From: Treponema sp.
GTDB taxonomy: Bacteria > Spirochaetota > Spirochaetia > Treponematales > Treponemataceae
Length of the DNA: 17,584 nt
Assembly (NCBI GenBank): GCA_017453705.1
Contig: JAFTEK010000213.1
Span: 1 to 17,584, forward strand
Direction of reading: 5' to 3'
The number at the start of each line of letters is the position of its first letter. Within the stretch, counting starts at the first letter, position 1. Below the pieces are notes generated by a model. It did not search any database. It had not been told where the DNA came from and saw only the letters and a list, made by a program, of their open reading frames with translations. The position numbers and the translations under genes were made by a program. Positions 1 to 8,477 of this stretch are shown one piece after another.

Positions 1-1
1 C

Positions 2-916
2 ACTGGCGAGCAAAAGACAATAAAGGCTGTCACTGTCGCAACATACCAGGTTCTGACCTGGAGACCGGACAAAGAAGGCCCTTATCCCCACTTCACGCTT
101 TTCCGGCAGAATGACTGGGGCTTAATAATATACGATGAAGTTCACATGCTGCCCGCGCCTGTATTTCGGGTGACAGCAGAACTTCAGGCAGTAAGGCGGG
201 TCGGGCTGACCGCTACCCTGGTACGCGAGGATGGCTGTGAGGGACAGGTGTTCTCCCTTGTTGGTCCGAAGCGTTACGATGTTCCGTGGAAAGAACTTGA
301 AAAAAACAAGTGGATTGCAAGCGCATTGTGCATAGAAATCCGGCTGGACATGCCGGAGGCCCTTGAGCTTGAATACGCGGTTGCAGGAGCCAGGGGCAAG
401 CACAGGATGGCGAGCGAGAACCCTGTCAAGTCAACGGTCGTTTCCCAACTTGTGCAGAAATATGCTGATGATAAGATTCTGGTCATAGGTCAGTATCTGG
501 ATCAGCTCAAGGAGATTGCAAAAGAACTGGATGCCCCCATCATAACCGGAAAAACACCAAACTCCGAGAGAGACCAGATTTACGGGGACTTCAGGCAAGG
601 CAAGATAAAGGTATTGGTCGTAAGCAAGGTTGCAAACTTTGCAATAGATCTTCCGGACGCAAGCATGGCCATACAGGTCAGCGGGACATTCGGCTCCAGG
701 CAGGAGGAAGCGCAGCGGCTGGGAAGAATACTCCGCCCAAAGGAGAGAACCTGCCGCTTCTTCACATTGATAAGCAGGAATACGGTGGAAGAGGACTTCG
801 GTGCAAACAGGCAGAAATTTCTTGCGGAACAAGGCTATTCCTACAGCATAATACGTTACGTTGACGAGTCCAGCCTGAGCCAGGCAGACGAGGAGGTCAA
901 GGCAGCCCTATGTTGA
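2..916 (+). CDS. XPB/Ssl2-type DNA helicase, 5'-truncated by the window edge
   Basis: This is the C-terminal 304 residues of a superfamily 2 DNA helicase of the XPB (ERCC3) type. The frame is open from base 2, so the beginning, including the Walker A motif, lies outside the window. Visible motifs in order are a TYQ segment near 43-51, the DEVH Walker B box (134-145), a GLTAT motif III (209-223) followed by the XPB-specific RED motif (224-232), a motif V region around 640-660, and the motif VI arginine finger QRLGRILRP (about 715-741). XPB proteins are 3'-5' ATPases that open or translocate on duplex DNA; bacterial members are thought to act in repair, but their role is not settled. An internal ATG at 146 lies after the DEVH box and is not the start. 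The last 7 bases overlap the next gene, implying translational coupling to its partner. The assignment to the XPB family is secure; the cellular role is inferred. Confidence 0.93.
   Translation, partial: TGEQKTIKAVTVATYQVLTWRPDKEGPYPHFTLFRQNDWGLIIYDEVHMLPAPVFRVTAELQAVRRVGLTATLVREDGCEGQVFSLVGPKRYDVPWKELEKNKWIASALCIEIRLDMPEALELEYAVAGARGKHRMASENPVKSTVVSQLVQKYADDKILVIGQYLDQLKEIAKELDAPIITGKTPNSERDQIYGDFRQGKIKVLVVSKVANFAIDLPDASMAIQVSGTFGSRQEEAQRLGRILRPKERTCRFFTLISRNTVEEDFGANRQKFLAEQGYSYSIIRYVDESSLSQADEEVKAALC
891..896 (+). promoter_or_regulatory. Shine-Dalgarno AGGAGG for the XPB partner gene
   Basis: A full AGGAGG sits inside the end of the helicase gene, 13 bases before the ATG at 910 and 31 before the next in-frame ATG at 928. 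It therefore favours 910 as the start. The spacing is somewhat long, so some contribution from termination-reinitiation at the 7-base overlap is likely. Confidence 0.55.
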
Positions 917-3075
917 GCAGAGACAGCATGACAACAGAAAGAGAAAAAGAGACGGCAGCCAGGCTGCAACAGTCTGCCAGGGTGGAAAGAGTCCTCAGCT
1001 GGCGCAAGTACATAGCCACGCTCAGGGAAGAGGACTTCTTTGACATAATCCGCATATACCTTGGTGAAGTGCCGACCCCATACAACAAACAGGATCTAGT
1101 GGAAGAGCTGAGCGCATTTATAAGAAAAGACGAGAACAAGAAGGGAATCATCCGGCTCCTGAGCGGGATAGACCTGAAGCTCCTCGCCGCCGTGAAGTTC
1201 ATTCCACGGGCTGACGTGGACAAGCTTGCGGAATTCTTTTCCTCGGCAATGACCAAGAAGCAGGTCTCCGCCCACGTGGACAACTTGATACAGAGGCTGC
1301 TGATATTCTACACCGGGGGCAATGACAAAAGACCCGAATACCTGTGCATTAACCCGCTGCTGGAGGACAAACTCCTGGATTTGCTGGACATAGACATATT
1401 GCTCCCTTCCTATAGATGCGTAAAAAAAGACGCGGAAAACGATACTGATATAATAGATGCAGGCAAGATTTCAGCCCTGATTTCCTATATCCTTGCCCAC
1501 CCTGACCTTACAAAGTCAGACGGAACTTTCAAAAAGAAAAGCACAGAGGAGCTGGAAGAGAAGATAGGGAATGTCGAACAGCTACAGCTGCTTTTGAATT
1601 CCCTCCGCAACCTGGGAATCTTCAATGAAAATGAGTCCGGGAAAAAACTACTGGCTGACTGGGAGAGGGCGGAAAGCTTTGCCAACCTTGATAGCCAAAA
1701 TCAGAGGGCTTACCTCTGTACAGCCACGATTGGGCATCTATCGCGGGGAAGCATGTACGACAGCGCCCAACTGCTCTATGACACATTCTTATGCGCCAAG
1801 GAAAAGCACTACAGCAAGGAGGCTCTGGTCAGGCTATCATTCCTCATAAGGCAGAACAAGCAGGAAAGAAGCTACGACTGGTCCAGCCGGGGGAGATTCC
1901 AAAGCATCATAACCCGCAGCTCGTGGAATGATTCCAGGAATCCCAATGCCAACGCAGAAGGGTCTATTGATACTGCGATTGAAGCGGCAATTACATTCGG
2001 GTACATCGTAAAGAAGGGCATGGACGATGAGGGACAAGCCATCTATTGCATAAACCCGGTCTTCTTTGAAAAGAACAATAGCAAAGATGACAGAAAAAAA
2101 GAGTCCGTCAAGATAGACGCAGCTTTCACCTTCATGATTATGCCCGGCCTCTCATTACAAGACCTGCTTCCGCTCGCCAAGTTCCTTGAAATAGTCAAAT
2201 ACGACAAGGTGCTAAGTTTTGAAGCCAATAAGAAATCCGTGATGCGCTCCTTTGACACGGGGATGACGGCACAGAAAATAAAGGATACCATATCACAATA
2301 CACAAGCTACCCCATTCCGCAAAACCTGGACGTAACCCTGGACGAATGGTTCGGCTCATACTCATCCGCCTCGCTTTACAAAGGCTACGTGCTCAAGGTA
2401 TCAGGCGAGAATGAAATTCTAGTGAGAAGGAATCCATTCCTCTCAAGGCACATCATAGAGACCTTCGCGCCCGGCCTGTACCTGCTGGATTTCACTGACG
2501 ACATCATGGCACAGGCCGCAATAAAGCAGTGCGGTCTGGACTTCATCGGAAAGATAAAATCCAAGGAGACCGAGAAGTCAAGCATTTCTTTCTATTCACT
2601 GAATCAGAACGAAAATGTCCTCTCATATTCCGAAGGAGACGGAAAGAATGCTGTCTCAGATGGAATCCTACTAAAAAAGGAACAGGACGAGCTATTGGAA
2701 TCACTCAAACTAAAAGTCAACACCATGAGAATTCCACAGGAGCAGAAGGACGGGCTGATTGCAAGGATAGATCGCAGGGTCATTGTAAACGAAGACCAGC
2801 TCAGGCCGGAAAGCGTCAGATTTGAAAAGCTGGAAGCCCTGGGAATGGACTACCAAGGCAAGGTTCACGTGATAGAAAACTCCATATTGGCAAAATGCCT
2901 GGTGGAAATAACAAGCGGAGAAGGCGACGGCGCATTTTTGGGGGAAGTCACGGCTTTCACCAAGTACGAGGGCGAGGCCGAGGTCACTGTAAAGCGAGAT
3001 GACGGAACGGAAAAAACCTTCTCAGTCAGCAAAGCCTCACTAGTACGAAAGGTCAGCCGGCAGCTGAACTTCTGA
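910..3075 (+). CDS. XPB-associated protein with helicase XPB/Ssl2 N-terminal-like domain
   Basis: A 721-residue cytoplasmic protein with no signal peptide or membrane segment. Residues about 400-530 resemble the domain named 'Helicase XPB/Ssl2, N-terminal' (Helicase_C_3). The match includes the pattern of a small residue and TAxxI, then PIPQN, then a TLDEWFGSY segment and a LYKGYVL strand, and finally a LYLLD strand. Residues about 190-250 look like a helical, winged-helix-type segment. The last 70 residues are rich in short beta strands, possibly a small barrel. The gene overlaps the XPB helicase by 7 bases (910-916), so the two products are probably made together and may form a complex, the partner supplying the DNA-binding domain that bacterial XPB lacks. 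The start at 910 is preferred to an ATG at 928 because AGGAGG lies at 891-896, 13 bases upstream. The precise function is unknown; a helicase accessory or DNA-damage role is inference from domain and context. Confidence 0.82.
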   Translation: MLSRDSMTTEREKETAARLQQSARVERVLSWRKYIATLREEDFFDIIRIYLGEVPTPYNKQDLVEELSAFIRKDENKKGIIRLLSGIDLKLLAAVKFIPRADVDKLAEFFSSAMTKKQVSAHVDNLIQRLLIFYTGGNDKRPEYLCINPLLEDKLLDLLDIDILLPSYRCVKKDAENDTDIIDAGKISALISYILAHPDLTKSDGTFKKKSTEELEEKIGNVEQLQLLLNSLRNLGIFNENESGKKLLADWERAESFANLDSQNQRAYLCTATIGHLSRGSMYDSAQLLYDTFLCAKEKHYSKEALVRLSFLIRQNKQERSYDWSSRGRFQSIITRSSWNDSRNPNANAEGSIDTAIEAAITFGYIVKKGMDDEGQAIYCINPVFFEKNNSKDDRKKESVKIDAAFTFMIMPGLSLQDLLPLAKFLEIVKYDKVLSFEANKKSVMRSFDTGMTAQKIKDTISQYTSYPIPQNLDVTLDEWFGSYSSASLYKGYVLKVSGENEILVRRNPFLSRHIIETFAPGLYLLDFTDDIMAQAAIKQCGLDFIGKIKSKETEKSSISFYSLNQNENVLSYSEGDGKNAVSDGILLKKEQDELLESLKLKVNTMRIPQEQKDGLIARIDRRVIVNEDQLRPESVRFEKLEALGMDYQGKVHVIENSILAKCLVEITSGEGDGAFLGEVTAFTKYEGEAEVTVKRDDGTEKTFSVSKASLVRKVSRQLNF

Positions 3076-3098
3076 CATACTTGCATATAAATATTTTT

Positions 3099-3104
3099 AG
3101 GGGG
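3099..3104 (+). promoter_or_regulatory. Shine-Dalgarno AGGGGG for the M20 peptidase
   Basis: AGGGGG lies 7 bases before the ATG at 3112, an ideal spacing, in the 36-base gap between the XPB partner and the peptidase. It shows that this gene is translated by ordinary initiation, unlike the promoter-proximal genes elsewhere in the window that lack such a site. Confidence 0.7.
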
Positions 3105-3111
3105 ATATATT

Positions 3112-4341
3112 ATGGAAGAATTTGACGCACTCAAGGAATTCATCGAGTCGAGCGGGAAGGATATGGTGGAGCTTGAGAGGCTTTTGACCTCCAAACCGGC
3201 ACTGGCACCGGAGAGCGGAGGGGACGGGGAGCTGGAAAAGCTAACAGCCCTTGAGCAATACCTCAAGGATAATGGCATAACAAGATTAGAACGGTTTGAT
3301 GCGAAAGATACAAGGGTCACCAGTGGAATCAGGCCTAACCTGGTGGCGACCATCCCCGGTAATAAGAATGACTACAATATCTGGCTATGCGCACATCTTG
3401 ACGTAGTTCCAACAGGTTCCCTAAAACTCTGGGACAGCGACCCTTGGACACTGCAAGAAAAAGACGGAAAGATATACGGACGCGGTGTCGAAGACAACCA
3501 GCAGGGGCTGGTATCCGCTGTGTTCGCAGCATTCGCCTTTGTAAAACAGCACATCATCCCGGAACATACGATAAAACTGCTTTTCATGGCCGATGAAGAA
3601 TGCGGCTCCGCATACGGAATGCAATACTTGGTCAGGGAGCACCTGGGCATCTTTGGCAAGAACGACAGGATTCTGATTCCAGATGGTGGTGACCCAAACG
3701 GAGAAACGATAGAAATTGCCGAAAAGAACATATACTGGGTCAAATTCCGCACGCTAGGAAAACAGGCTCACGGCTCACGTCCAGACCAAGGAAAGAATGC
3801 CGCCCTGGCAGCCTGCGAGCTTGCCCTCAAGGTAAACGAGATGGAACAGGTCTTTAACAAAAAAGACCCCCTGTTTGACCCGCCCTACTCCACTTTTCAG
3901 CCGACCATGCACGAGGCTAACGTTTCATCAGTAAACATCATTCCAGGTGAGGATGTATTCTATGCTGACTGCAGGATAAACCCCTGCTACTCGCTGGATG
4001 AAGTCAGGCAGGAACTTGGAAAGAGAATCAATGAAGTCGAAAAAAAATATTCTGTAAAAGTGGAGGTATCTGAAGTCCAAGCGGAGAGTTCCAGACCGAC
4101 AGCTCAGGATGCCCCGGTTGTAAAGGATTTGTCAGAAGCCCTCAAAGCCGTGCATGGCATAGAAGCACGTTGCGTAGGCATTGGAGGGGGAACCGTGGGG
4201 GCATACCTGCGCAACAAGGGACTAGACTGCGTGGTATGGTCAAGCCTGGATGAGACAGCCCACCAGCCAAACGAGTATGCGATAGTCGCCAACATCATAA
4301 AGGATGCAAAGACCATCGCATATATGGCAGCCCGCCCCTAG
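3112..4341 (+). CDS. M20-family metallopeptidase (dipeptidase/ArgE-DapE type)
   Basis: A 409-residue di-metal amidohydrolase of peptidase family M20. The metal and catalytic motifs are all visible: H95 and D97 in CAHLDVVP, bridging D128 in GRGVEDNQQG, the DEE triad at 161-163 with the general base Glu and a metal Glu, an acidic PDGGD segment at 190-194, H220 in the dimerisation-domain edge (QAHGSRP), and H384 in TAHQPNE near the C-terminus. The usual order of a catalytic domain interrupted by a lid/dimerisation domain (about 205-320) fits. Family members remove N-terminal or acyl groups from dipeptides, acetylornithine or succinyl-diaminopimelate; a peptide-scavenging role is most likely, but the substrate cannot be read from the sequence. 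There is no signal peptide, so it should be cytosolic. The gene lies 36 bases after the XPB partner, and its stop codon overlaps the convergent lepB stop through the shared bases CTAG at 4338-4341. Confidence 0.9.
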   Translation: MEEFDALKEFIESSGKDMVELERLLTSKPALAPESGGDGELEKLTALEQYLKDNGITRLERFDAKDTRVTSGIRPNLVATIPGNKNDYNIWLCAHLDVVPTGSLKLWDSDPWTLQEKDGKIYGRGVEDNQQGLVSAVFAAFAFVKQHIIPEHTIKLLFMADEECGSAYGMQYLVREHLGIFGKNDRILIPDGGDPNGETIEIAEKNIYWVKFRTLGKQAHGSRPDQGKNAALAACELALKVNEMEQVFNKKDPLFDPPYSTFQPTMHEANVSSVNIIPGEDVFYADCRINPCYSLDEVRQELGKRINEVEKKYSVKVEVSEVQAESSRPTAQDAPVVKDLSEALKAVHGIEARCVGIGGGTVGAYLRNKGLDCVVWSSLDETAHQPNEYAIVANIIKDAKTIAYMAARP

Positions 4342-6122
4342 CGAACCTTTCCAAAGCGGCTTATAGGCCAGAACCGCAAGGAAGCCTTGCCCAAAATCCG
4401 GCGGTACGAGACATACTGCGGCTCCAGATTGGAGTAGTAACACAGGGCATAGTCGTCCTTCAAGCAGATGGGTGTGAGGCGCAGTTCATAGCTGTGCCTC
4501 ATGTCCAATGAATTATAGCGGTTGTCTCCTACCATAAAGTAACATCCATCCGGGATATAGTTGCCGTCCCCCTGGGGGAACGGCCCCATGTTACGCTGAT
4601 CCATGTGAACCACATAATTATTGAGGGACTCAGCCTGCTCCAGTTCCCCCTTAACTATAGGATCAGCCCTGACCGTGGCGGCAGTTCCTCCATCACTCAC
4701 TATCGATGCAACTTTCACGATAAGTCTTCCCGCACACAGTTTTATCATAAGATTAAGACGGAACCGTGCATCATCATACAGGTTTCCTCCGACCAGACTT
4801 GAAGAATCAGCAGCATCCGCCTCCGAGTAGCCAGCCAGATTCCCAAGGCCAGATGCCCATGATGTCATAAAGGCCTGGAACCATTCAGCCGGAGCAGGAG
4901 AGTCGAGAATCTTAAGCGTGTTGTCATATATATCCCGGAAAAAGTGGTACTCGTACCTGTCGTAATCAGTGAAAACCGAGCTAAACGCAAGTTTCCCCTC
5001 CCCTGCCACGTCAGTGCTACGACAATAGTTCTTGAACTCAAGTGCAAGGGCATCACATTCCGCCTTGACAGCCACTAAATCCAGGCTCCTGCGTTTTTGC
5101 TCAACGGAAAGGGTATTGGACATCTCGGCCTCGCTCATCGGAAGCCACTGAACCCTTCCCTTTACGCCAGACGGGAGCACATTCAAATCCCATGCAGCCC
5201 AATCAGAATCGGAGTCAACGACTTGAAACGAGGGATTGTCCTTTGTACGTGCATAAAGCTTCCCATCCATCAGCATAAGCTGCTCGCCAGGCTCACCGAC
5301 TATCCTCTTAACCAAGGGGTCGGCTTTAAGCTCCCCATTCTCATCTGTGTTGGTTTTTACGAAAGTCAGAGTCAGCATATAAAGGAACTGGGACATGAAG
5401 GTCTTTACCTCGCCCTTTCGATCGTCTCCGTAATGCGGGTTTCGGAACACAACGATGTCACCACGCCTGTATTTCTGCAGGTATGGCAGCCCCACCTCGC
5501 TCAATGGAAATTTTGGGCCGGCCAGGGTCTTGAAAACGGCAACCCTGTCCTTTATCAAGAATGTGGGAACCATGGACTCTGAAGGAATCTCGTAGAGCTG
5601 AAAAAGGAAAATATTAAGAAGAATAATAGTAAAAACAGCCTGTACAAGGGCATCCACCCATTCCAAAAGCTCTATTCCCAGCCTTTTAAGGGTGGTTGAA
5701 CCAGAAAAAGGCGGTTTCCTAAGACCATCAACATAGGCAGCCCATTCACTGTTTATTACGGCCAGCCTGCCCCCTCCCATCTTGTGAAGTATGACAAAAG
5801 TTAGCCCGACCAAGGCAAGCCATGTCAAACAGCCAATCAAATCTATTGCGAATGGCAGACCGAAGGCTCCAGACCGCCTGATTACAAAGGCAGCTATGAA
5901 CACAAAAGGCTCATACTGGAACATACGTGTTATGGCAGGCAAAAGGGAAAACTCGTTCCTTTTTATCAGCCTTCTGTATGAGAAGTAGCCCACAAGCAGC
6001 GTGAACAGCACTGACAGGGGGAATGCCAGAATAGACAAATCAAGGGATGTCGGCAAGTTCAGCAGTGAAAAGAAGCACGACAGGAAAAAGTTTGCGAGAA
6101 TCAATCTTGTAAAGCTCTGCAT
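4338..6122 (-). CDS. lepB: Signal peptidase I, enlarged (594 residues)
   Basis: Type I signal peptidase (peptidase S26), which cleaves signal peptides from exported proteins on the outer face of the inner membrane. The catalytic Ser is S183 in IPSESMVPT, just after a membrane segment (about 157-179). The box C-like RRGDIVVFRNP is at 219-229. The catalytic Lys is K272 in VKRIVGEPGE, and box E is GDNRYNSLDMR at 532-542. Three to four further hydrophobic segments precede the catalytic domain (about 6-22, 28-48, 72-113), compared with two membrane segments in all in E. coli LepB. The stretch between the catalytic Lys and box E is about 260 residues, roughly twice that of E. coli and several times that of the Bacillus enzymes, so an extra periplasmic subdomain is inserted. 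The start at 6122 fits a promoter whose -10 ends 7 bases upstream; no ribosome binding site is visible. The gene is transcribed divergently from ugd. Confidence 0.93.
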   Translation of the reverse strand: MQSFTRLILANFFLSCFFSLLNLPTSLDLSILAFPLSVLFTLLVGYFSYRRLIKRNEFSLLPAITRMFQYEPFVFIAAFVIRRSGAFGLPFAIDLIGCLTWLALVGLTFVILHKMGGGRLAVINSEWAAYVDGLRKPPFSGSTTLKRLGIELLEWVDALVQAVFTIILLNIFLFQLYEIPSESMVPTFLIKDRVAVFKTLAGPKFPLSEVGLPYLQKYRRGDIVVFRNPHYGDDRKGEVKTFMSQFLYMLTLTFVKTNTDENGELKADPLVKRIVGEPGEQLMLMDGKLYARTKDNPSFQVVDSDSDWAAWDLNVLPSGVKGRVQWLPMSEAEMSNTLSVEQKRRSLDLVAVKAECDALALEFKNYCRSTDVAGEGKLAFSSVFTDYDRYEYHFFRDIYDNTLKILDSPAPAEWFQAFMTSWASGLGNLAGYSEADAADSSSLVGGNLYDDARFRLNLMIKLCAGRLIVKVASIVSDGGTAATVRADPIVKGELEQAESLNNYVVHMDQRNMGPFPQGDGNYIPDGCYFMVGDNRYNSLDMRHSYELRLTPICLKDDYALCYYSNLEPQYVSYRRILGKASLRFWPISRFGKVR

Positions 6123-6129
6123 GGGAAGA

Positions 6130-6158
6130 ATTATAACGGATTGGTAACATCTTCACAA
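6130..6158 (-). promoter_or_regulatory. Sigma-70-type promoter of lepB, predicted leaderless
   Basis: Read on the minus strand, TTGTGA (6158-6153) and a perfect TATAAT (6135-6130) are separated by 17 bases. The -10 box ends 7 bases before the lepB ATG at 6122, so the predicted transcription start falls on the A of the start codon. The intervening TCTTCCC contains no Shine-Dalgarno sequence. Confidence 0.7.
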
Positions 6159-6167
6159 GGCATATTG

Positions 6168-6196
6168 TTGATACAAATGCCACTAAGTGCTATCAT
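6168..6196 (+). promoter_or_regulatory. Sigma-70-type promoter of ugd, extended -10, predicted leaderless
   Basis: TTGATA (6168-6173), a 17-base spacer and TATCAT (6191-6196), preceded by the extended -10 dinucleotide TG at 6188-6189. Six bases separate the -10 box from the ATG at 6203, placing the transcription start at or next to the start codon. No purine-rich ribosome binding site is present. The -35 box lies 9 bases from that of the divergent lepB promoter, so two polymerases could hardly bind at once. Confidence 0.68.
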
Positions 6197-6202
6197 TGTG
6201 AC

Positions 6203-7543
6203 ATGAATATTTCAATAGTTGGAACCGGCTACGTAGGCTTGGTCTCAGGAACTTGCTTTGCGGAAATGGGTAACCACGTATGGTGCATCGACATAGACAA
6301 AGAAAAAATAGAAAAACTTAATGATGGGATAATCCCGATATACGAACCAGGGCTAGAGGAAATGGTCAGGCGAAACCACAAGGAAGGACGGCTCGACTTC
6401 ACTTCTGATTATGCCAAGGCGGTACCTGAAAGTGACATCTGCTTTATTGCGGTCGGAACCCCTCCGGGAGAGGACGGATCAGCAGACACACACTACGTTC
6501 TTGCAGCAGCTGAATCCATAGCCAGGCATATGAACGGATACACAATTATCGTTGACAAATCCACCGTTCCTGTCGGAACAGCTGACAAAGTTAAAGAGCG
6601 AGTCAGTCAAGTTCTAAAAGAAAGAAAAAATGCCGCCGGTGTGGAATTTGACGTTGTATCAAACCCAGAATTCCTGAAAGAAGGTGTCGCAGTAGGCGAT
6701 TTCCTTCGTCCAGACCGCGTGGTGATTGGAACAGACAGCGAGAGGGCCAAGCAGATGATGCTCTCTCTTTACCGGCAGTTCACGGAAAATGAGCATCCCA
6801 TCATAACGACAGACATTAAGAGCGCGGAGATTACAAAATATGCGGCCAACGCAATGCTAGCCACCCGCATAAGTTTCATGAACGAAATAGCAGCCCTCTG
6901 TGACAAATTGGGAGGTGACGTAAAGGCCGTAAGGCAGGGGATAGGCAGCGACAGCCGAATCGGAATGAGTTTTCTTTATGCCTCCTGTGGCTATGGCGGC
7001 TCCTGCTTTCCCAAGGATGTCAAGGAATTGATAGCAGCCGGCAGACGCTGCGGTGTGGACATGAAGATTGCTACCGCAGTGGAAAGCGTCAACGAAGCAC
7101 AAAAGCATTTGCTGGCAGACCGCATCCTTGCAAAGTACGGACAGAATCTAAAAGGCATGACTTTCGCCCTCTGGGGACTGGCTTTCAAGCCCCAGACCGA
7201 TGACATGCGGGAAGCCCCTTCTATCACGATTGTGACAGACCTCGTTGCACATGGAGCCAAGATAAAGAGCTATGACCCAGAAGCATACGAAATGGCAAAA
7301 AAGTATCTGGCGCACATAAGTGCTGACAGCATAAGCTACGAAAAAGACATGTGGAGTGCTTTGGAAGGCAGCGATGCACTGATTCTAGTGACCGAGTGGA
7401 AGCAGTTCCGCCAGCCAGACTTTGATCGTATAAAAAAACTGCTCAGGGAGCCTGTCATCTTTGACGGACGCAACCAGTACGATCCCTCGATGATGAGAGA
7501 CAAAGGAATTGAACTGCACTGCATAGGACGGGGAAGAATATGA
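6203..7543 (+). CDS. ugd: UDP-glucose 6-dehydrogenase
   Basis: A 446-residue NAD-dependent dehydrogenase that oxidises UDP-glucose twice to UDP-glucuronate in the cytoplasm. The N-terminal Rossmann fold opens with GTGYVGL (residues 7-13). The catalytic thiol is C268 in GGSCFPKD (265-272), and the catalytic Lys corresponds to K212 in the [15 protein letters not shown] helix. The NPEFLKEG and RPDRVVIG segments (154-161, 169-176) are typical, as is the [15 protein letters not shown] segment of the UDP-binding domain. Length is normal for the bacterial group, close to TuaD/HasB/RkpK-type enzymes. It is the first gene of a three-gene operon: its stop overlaps the start of the UDP-xylose synthase gene by 4 bases (ATGA). 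A promoter whose -10 box ends 6 bases before the ATG, without a ribosome binding site, suggests a leaderless mRNA. The product should feed the next enzyme. Confidence 0.96.
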   Translation: MNISIVGTGYVGLVSGTCFAEMGNHVWCIDIDKEKIEKLNDGIIPIYEPGLEEMVRRNHKEGRLDFTSDYAKAVPESDICFIAVGTPPGEDGSADTHYVLAAAESIARHMNGYTIIVDKSTVPVGTADKVKERVSQVLKERKNAAGVEFDVVSNPEFLKEGVAVGDFLRPDRVVIGTDSERAKQMMLSLYRQFTENEHPIITTDIKSAEITKYAANAMLATRISFMNEIAALCDKLGGDVKAVRQGIGSDSRIGMSFLYASCGYGGSCFPKDVKELIAAGRRCGVDMKIATAVESVNEAQKHLLADRILAKYGQNLKGMTFALWGLAFKPQTDDMREAPSITIVTDLVAHGAKIKSYDPEAYEMAKKYLAHISADSISYEKDMWSALEGSDALILVTEWKQFRQPDFDRIKKLLREPVIFDGRNQYDPSMMRDKGIELHCIGRGRI

Positions 7544-8475
7544 AAAAGACAGTCCTTGTGACAGGTGGAGCGGGTTTTCTCGGAAGCCATCTGTGCGAAA
7601 AGCTCCTGAAAGACGGAGACCATGTTATCTGCATGGACAATTTCTTTACTGGAAACTGGGAGAATATAAAAAGCCTTAGGGACAAGGCCGATTTTGAGCT
7701 AATCCGCCATGATGTAACCGTTCCTTACAGCTTTTACGTGGATGAAATATACAACCTGGCCTGCCCTGCCAGCCCGCCCCACTACCAAAGGGATCCCATA
7801 GCGACCTACAAGACCAACGTCCTTGGGGCCATAAACGCACTGGAACTGGCAGACAAGTGGCACGCAAAAGTATTCCAGGCCTCTACATCCGAGGTCTATG
7901 GGGATGCCCTTGTCCACCCCCAGGTCGAAAGCTACTGGGGCAACGTAAACCCAGATGGAATACGAAGCTGCTACGATGAGGGAAAACGGGGGGCAGAGAC
8001 CCTCTTCTTTGACTACCACAGGCAGAAAGGAAGCCGGATAAAGGTCGTCAGAATTTTCAACACCTACGGCCCTAAGATGAACCCGAATGACGGCAGGGTG
8101 GTCAGCAACTTTATAATACAAGCCCTAAAAGGCGAAGACATAACGGTCTACGGAGACGGCAAGCAAACCCGTAGTTTCTGCTACATTGACGACCTCATCA
8201 GAGGATTTATCCTTTTGATGGACTCTGGCGAAGACGTGACAGGCCCTGTCAACATGGGCAACCCAGGTGAATTTACTATGCTGGAGCTGGCGGAAAAGGT
8301 CATTGCCTTGACCGGCAGCAAATCACATATAGTTTACCGTGCCTTGCCGGGAGACGACCCCAAGCAAAGGCAGCCCGACATAAGCCTTGCGGGTAGGCTT
8401 TTTGGCTGGAAACCTGAAGTCATGCTTGACGAGGGGCTAAAGAGAACAATCGAATACTTCAAGGAAAGCATATAA
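7540..8475 (+). CDS. uxs: UDP-glucuronate decarboxylase (UDP-xylose synthase)
   Basis: A 311-residue extended short-chain dehydrogenase/reductase that converts UDP-glucuronate to UDP-xylose with bound NAD. It begins with the NAD motif [10 protein letters not shown] (9-18), has the ASTSEVYG segment (114-121) holding the active-site Ser/Thr and Glu, and the catalytic Y145/K149 pair in SCYDEGKR (143-150). The [10 protein letters not shown] and FFDYHRQ segments around it are characteristic of UXS rather than of ArnA or of nucleotide-sugar epimerases. The following [10 protein letters not shown] is the standard substrate-side motif. The start overlaps the ugd stop by 4 bases (ATGA at 7540-7543), with a GGGGAA-type ribosome binding site immediately upstream, so synthesis is coupled to Ugd, the enzyme that makes its substrate. 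It could in principle be a related UDP-glucuronate-using SDR, but the motif match makes UXS much the best call. Confidence 0.93.
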   Translation: MKKTVLVTGGAGFLGSHLCEKLLKDGDHVICMDNFFTGNWENIKSLRDKADFELIRHDVTVPYSFYVDEIYNLACPASPPHYQRDPIATYKTNVLGAINALELADKWHAKVFQASTSEVYGDALVHPQVESYWGNVNPDGIRSCYDEGKRGAETLFFDYHRQKGSRIKVVRIFNTYGPKMNPNDGRVVSNFIIQALKGEDITVYGDGKQTRSFCYIDDLIRGFILLMDSGEDVTGPVNMGNPGEFTMLELAEKVIALTGSKSHIVYRALPGDDPKQRQPDISLAGRLFGWKPEVMLDEGLKRTIEYFKESI

Positions 8476-8477
8476 AA

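Noticed and set aside
146..916. Separate 256-residue protein starting at ATG 146
   Set aside because: The frame is open from base 2, and the DEVH helicase box lies just before this ATG, so it is only the tail of the truncated XPB helicase.
3081..3091. Promoter (TTGCAT or TATAAA-like) before the M20 peptidase
   Set aside because: The TATAAA-like box at 3086-3091 has no -35 match 17 bases upstream. The gap is short and AT-rich, and the gene has a normal ribosome binding site, so operon read-through is the simpler explanation.
5097..5582. 161-codon plus-strand open frame opposite lepB
   Set aside because: The opposite strand contains the conserved catalytic motifs of signal peptidase I. The plus-strand product shows no motif, ribosome binding site or promoter.
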